Part shown: positions 61,301 to 64,000 of the stretch, piece after piece
Numbering within the stretch: position 1 is the stretch's first letter
How the letters are laid out: each line of letters opens with the position of its first letter
Source of the DNA: Enterobacteriaceae bacterium
GTDB taxonomy: Bacteria; Pseudomonadota; Gammaproteobacteria; Enterobacterales; Enterobacteriaceae
Length of the DNA stretch: 64,000 bases
Assembly: GCA_902363335.1 (NCBI GenBank)
Contig: CABIZV010000001.1
Location: 1,116,001-1,180,000 of the forward strand
Direction: 5' to 3'
The notes under the pieces: generated by a model
Database searches by the model: none
What the model saw: only the letters and a program-made list of their open reading frames with translations
Told to the model about the DNA's origin: nothing
Translations under genes and position numbers: made by a program

Positions 61301-61634
61301 CGTTTCCCTGTTACCTGTCTGTTTAAAGGAAGACTTCCGGTTGCGCGAATCGAACGACGATGCGCGATAGCGTTGGCCATTTTTCCCGTCATTCTGTGTA
61401 GGGATAAAATCGCCGCGAAGCATCCTACCTGCAATTAATAAGCGGTGCAAAACATACGCGAATTATGCTGGCGTAACTCCCGAAAAACGCGTCACTTTAC
61501 AACCCCGTCTTGCGCTGCTTCAGGATAGACTTAGACAAAAAAAACGGCGTCCAACTGGACGCCGCTAAAATAATTTTATGGTGATGATATTACCCACTAA
61601 GTATTAACAAAGCGGTTAATACCGATGAGGAAAA
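61301..61634. other. ansP upstream region
   Basis: 334 bp with the ansP promoter and the terminator described separately. Nothing else is supported. Confidence 0.4.
61537..61564 (-). terminator. Terminator of the membrane-protein gene
   Basis: Stem CGGCGTCCA/TGGACGCCG, followed on the minus strand by eight T. It lies about 70 bp downstream of the stop at 61635. Confidence 0.9.
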
Positions 61635-62240
61635 TTATTTTCCTTCCTCGTCAGGTTGTTTGACATGTAATAAATTGACCGTCGCGGCAAGACACAGAAT
61701 ATAGCCAAACAGCTCTACGCCCTCTTCCACCATATTTTTAACCACACGAACGTAGCCCTCCTGCAAAATATCATGCCAGAGGACCGACATACCAAATAAG
61801 CGGGAGAATATAAGGACCGTCGCAAGGCCCGCGACCATCAGGCCGTAGGACGGCGTACGGGCATAGTCCGCTAATTGTTTTGCCACCAATGAAGGGGTGC
61901 GCAGTACGTAACCGATGGACACAATACTGCTCAACAGCGCAAACCATACCCAGCTACCGTGATGAATAAGGTCGAAAACACCGTCCAGTTCGCGAATCAG
62001 CATGGCGAGGAAAAAGCCAGCAATCAACACATTACATTGCCGCTGCACGCTGCTTTTACGAGCACGAATGAAATGAATGACCACAATCAGCAACAGTATC
62101 GACTCTTGTACCACCTCGGTGAGTGAGGTTTCAGACAAGCCGTTGTTCATGATGTTGACGTCAACATGCAGGCAAAGCACTGCCGCAGCGACAGCTATAA
62201 TCAAAAATATGATGCGCAAAAGAAGCTTAATTAAGATCAT
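61635..62240 (-). CDS. Multi-span membrane protein of unknown function
   Basis: About 201 residues with five or six hydrophobic segments (LLLRIIFLIIAVAAAVLCL; SILLLIVVIHFI; VLIAGFFLAMLI; FALLSSIVSIGYV; LMVAGLATVLIF; LFGYILCLAATVNLL). Start is either ATG 62240 or GTG 62249; neither has a clear ribosome site. I recognise no family. It stands alone, with a strong terminator. Confidence 0.72.
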   Translation of the reverse strand: MILIKLLLRIIFLIIAVAAAVLCLHVDVNIMNNGLSETSLTEVVQESILLLIVVIHFIRARKSSVQRQCNVLIAGFFLAMLIRELDGVFDLIHHGSWVWFALLSSIVSIGYVLRTPSLVAKQLADYARTPSYGLMVAGLATVLIFSRLFGMSVLWHDILQEGYVRVVKNMVEEGVELFGYILCLAATVNLLHVKQPDEEGK

Positions 62241-62477
62241 AAATATCACTAGTTTTTATAAAAAATGTATTTTACATCACTGAAATTTATTGAACTTATC
62301 CTTATGTGCCGCATCGACATTAATCGTCGCGGTTTTGTACAGGCGGCAGAGCTATTTTAGAAGGGGAAAAGTGACGACGAAATATTCAGTATGACAATGC
62401 CAGGAAGGATAAAAAACGGCGATTACAGTAGGTTAAGTTTACGCAAGGGGGCGCTGCGATAGCGCCCCCGTACCTCA

Positions 62478-63830
62478 TTATTTCAGATCGGGTAATTCTG
62501 GCTGCGTTTTTTGCGACACCTCTACTGGCTGTGCCGCAGAAGGTGCCTGAATGTTAAGCTGCTTTAACAAATCGCCAATTCGTGCGTTGATGCGATAAGT
62601 GGTGAACATCTCCGTAAACTGCATCTCAACATAGCGGCGCTGAGCGTTGAACACTTCATTTTCACTGTCCAGCATATCCAGAAGGCTACGCTCGCCAATG
62701 CTGAACTGTTCCTGGTAGGCGGTGCGCACCACGGCGCTGCGGTCAGCGTAGTCTTTAGCGATAGGGACCTGCTGACGGGCGTTCTGCCAGGCGTTCCATG
62801 ACAGGCGCAGTTCTTCATCGAGTTGACGCAGGGCATTGCGTTTAACATCCTGCGCCTCCTGCATTTTATAGGCATAGGATGACAGCTGGGCCTTGTCGCT
62901 GCCGCCGTTGAACAGGTTGTAGTTCATTCTCACCATGGCCTGCCATTCCTGATCGTGTCCACGCGTACCGTCGACGTTGTTATCCATTCGGCGTCCCAAA
63001 TCAATATCAACGCTCGGATAGAAACGTGATTTGGCGGCTTCATACTGCTGGCGAGTGGCCTCGACATCGGCATCCGCCTGTTTGAGCAGCGGACTGTTTT
63101 CCAGCATCTGCTTGCGGGCATCAGCCACAGACGCGGGAATGTGTGTGGTCAGCGGCATCGACAGACCTTCCGCCTCTTTCCCTACCACGCTGAAGTAGTT
63201 CGCCTGAGCATCCTGGAGATTGGTTTGTTCGGTCAGCAGATTGTTTCTCGCCTGCGCCAGACGAGCCTGCGCCTGCTCATAGTCCGCCTTGCGCCCTACA
63301 CCCTGTTCAGTACGCAGGCGAATCTGGTCGAACACCCGCTCGTGGCTTCGCAGGTTATCTTCCGCCAGTTTCACCATGCGCTGACGCATCAGGACATCCA
63401 GATAGCTCTGAATCGCATTCAGCGCAGTGACTTCGCTGGTATTGAGCACCGAGTAGGCGCGAGAGTTAACCGTCGCCTTTTGGCGGGAAACCTCACTGGT
63501 GGTGGCAAAACCGTTAAAGACATTTTGACGTAAATTGATCGAGGACTCGCTGCGATGCAGGTTGCGACGGTGATCGTCAGCGCCTCGGGTGCTGGCGTTA
63601 TCGGTCTGCTCCCAGCCCGTACCGGCAGATAAATCTAAGGTTGGTAAATACCCCCCTTTTGCCGCACGAAGATCCTCATCGGCGGAATAACGACTGTTGA
63701 CCGATGCACTCACCTGCGGGTGCCATAGCAAACTGTCTTTCACCGCTTGTTCAAGTGATGCTGCATTTGCCGCATGCGAGAACAGCAATGGTAATGAAAT
63801 GCCGGTCAGCGCCAGAATATGTTTGCTCAT
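62478..63830 (-). CDS. TolC-family outer membrane protein (type I secretion)
   Basis: 450 residues with signal peptide ending HAANA. Two TolC-like repeats of coiled-coil helices with INLRQNVFNGFATTSEVSRQ and VRMNYNLFNGGSDKAQ, the two beta-barrel insertion points, in the TolC type I secretion subfamily (also LapE/BapB-like). Such proteins often sit beside large adhesin or bacteriocin export genes; the gene upstream of 64000 would tell. A 62446-62468 hairpin without T run follows the stop. Confidence 0.85.
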   Translation of the reverse strand: MSKHILALTGISLPLLFSHAANAASLEQAVKDSLLWHPQVSASVNSRYSADEDLRAAKGGYLPTLDLSAGTGWEQTDNASTRGADDHRRNLHRSESSINLRQNVFNGFATTSEVSRQKATVNSRAYSVLNTSEVTALNAIQSYLDVLMRQRMVKLAEDNLRSHERVFDQIRLRTEQGVGRKADYEQAQARLAQARNNLLTEQTNLQDAQANYFSVVGKEAEGLSMPLTTHIPASVADARKQMLENSPLLKQADADVEATRQQYEAAKSRFYPSVDIDLGRRMDNNVDGTRGHDQEWQAMVRMNYNLFNGGSDKAQLSSYAYKMQEAQDVKRNALRQLDEELRLSWNAWQNARQQVPIAKDYADRSAVVRTAYQEQFSIGERSLLDMLDSENEVFNAQRRYVEMQFTEMFTTYRINARIGDLLKQLNIQAPSAAQPVEVSQKTQPELPDLK

Positions 63831-64000
63831 AATTTCGTCCTTTTATTAATTTCCCTGATTGCCTGGGGTTTGCCTGGTGTTCTCAAGAGAGAAGAACGCT
63901 AAACCCTGTTTGTTTGTCTTATAAGAAAACCGCGTCATTAACCTCACGACTTTTAGCGTTCACGAAGCGCTTCCGCTTTAGCCCGTAAAATCGGTTTTAA
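63831..64000. other. Upstream region of the TolC-like gene
   Basis: 170 bp up to the window end. AT-rich, probably holding the promoter. No gene can be supported here. Confidence 0.35.

Overview
The window reads as a chromosomal segment of an enterobacterium of the Citrobacter/Klebsiella/Enterobacter/Salmonella group. The backbone phoH - efeBOU - putP - putA - rutR - ymdF - wrbA - yccJ is the one found in Escherichia and Salmonella, many predicted proteins are near-identical to the E. coli ones as I remember them, and the intergenic spaces are full of enterobacterial REP-type palindromes. I cannot fix the genus: a chromosomal QnrB-like gene and the Salmonella-like absence of rutA-G beside rutR lean towards Citrobacter or a near neighbour.

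Layout. 1-640: 3' end of a tRNA-Ser(GGA) gene, followed by tandem repeats that re-copy the tRNA 3' end plus its terminator. 639-4334 (minus): MetN/Q/I-like ABC importer with an SfnB-type flavin oxidoreductase, a probable sulfur-scavenging operon. 4619-9307 (minus): phoH with a Pho box and long leader, then efeUOB iron uptake behind a Fur box. 9680-15569: divergent putP/putA with five GTTGCA-type PutA sites. 15587-16154: an 11-copy, 48-bp tandem REP array between convergent genes. 16152-20225: MATE transporter, LprI-like protein, rutR, ymdF, wrbA-yccJ. 20388-23490: polar amino acid ABC transporter. 23880-35951: accessory stretch with a Spy/CpxP-like protein, unknown proteins, a QnrB-like pentapeptide protein under a LexA box, a lipase-like hydrolase, LysR/MBL pair, YjhX-methyltransferase pair, a YgiW-like OB protein, SDR, PhzF-like protein, TetR regulator and a MarT/FidL-like pair.

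36772-47716 is a complete type II choline-utilisation microcompartment (GRM2): three PduA-like shell proteins, CoA-acylating acetaldehyde dehydrogenase, pentamer vertex protein, Fe-alcohol dehydrogenase, choline TMA-lyase CutC (1128 residues, every catalytic residue checked present), its activase CutD, a fourth extended shell hexamer, PduL-type phosphotransacylase, an unknown protein with an encapsulation-peptide-like N-terminus, and an SMR transporter pair. Choline would be cleaved to trimethylamine and acetaldehyde inside the shell, acetaldehyde being dismuted to ethanol and acetyl-CoA/acetyl phosphate.

48276-54803: membrane diguanylate cyclase, TRAP transporter (DctP-Q-M) and membrane c-di-GMP phosphodiesterase, all on the plus strand. 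54782-59393 (minus): a small secreted protein and an scs-type thiol-redox locus (scsA-scsB-scsC) ending in a DsbG-like gene where Salmonella has scsD. 59570-59852: seven alternating REP units. 59858-64000 (minus): ansP shortened at its C-terminus, an unknown membrane protein and a TolC-family outer membrane protein. No insertion sequence, prophage or CRISPR array was seen.
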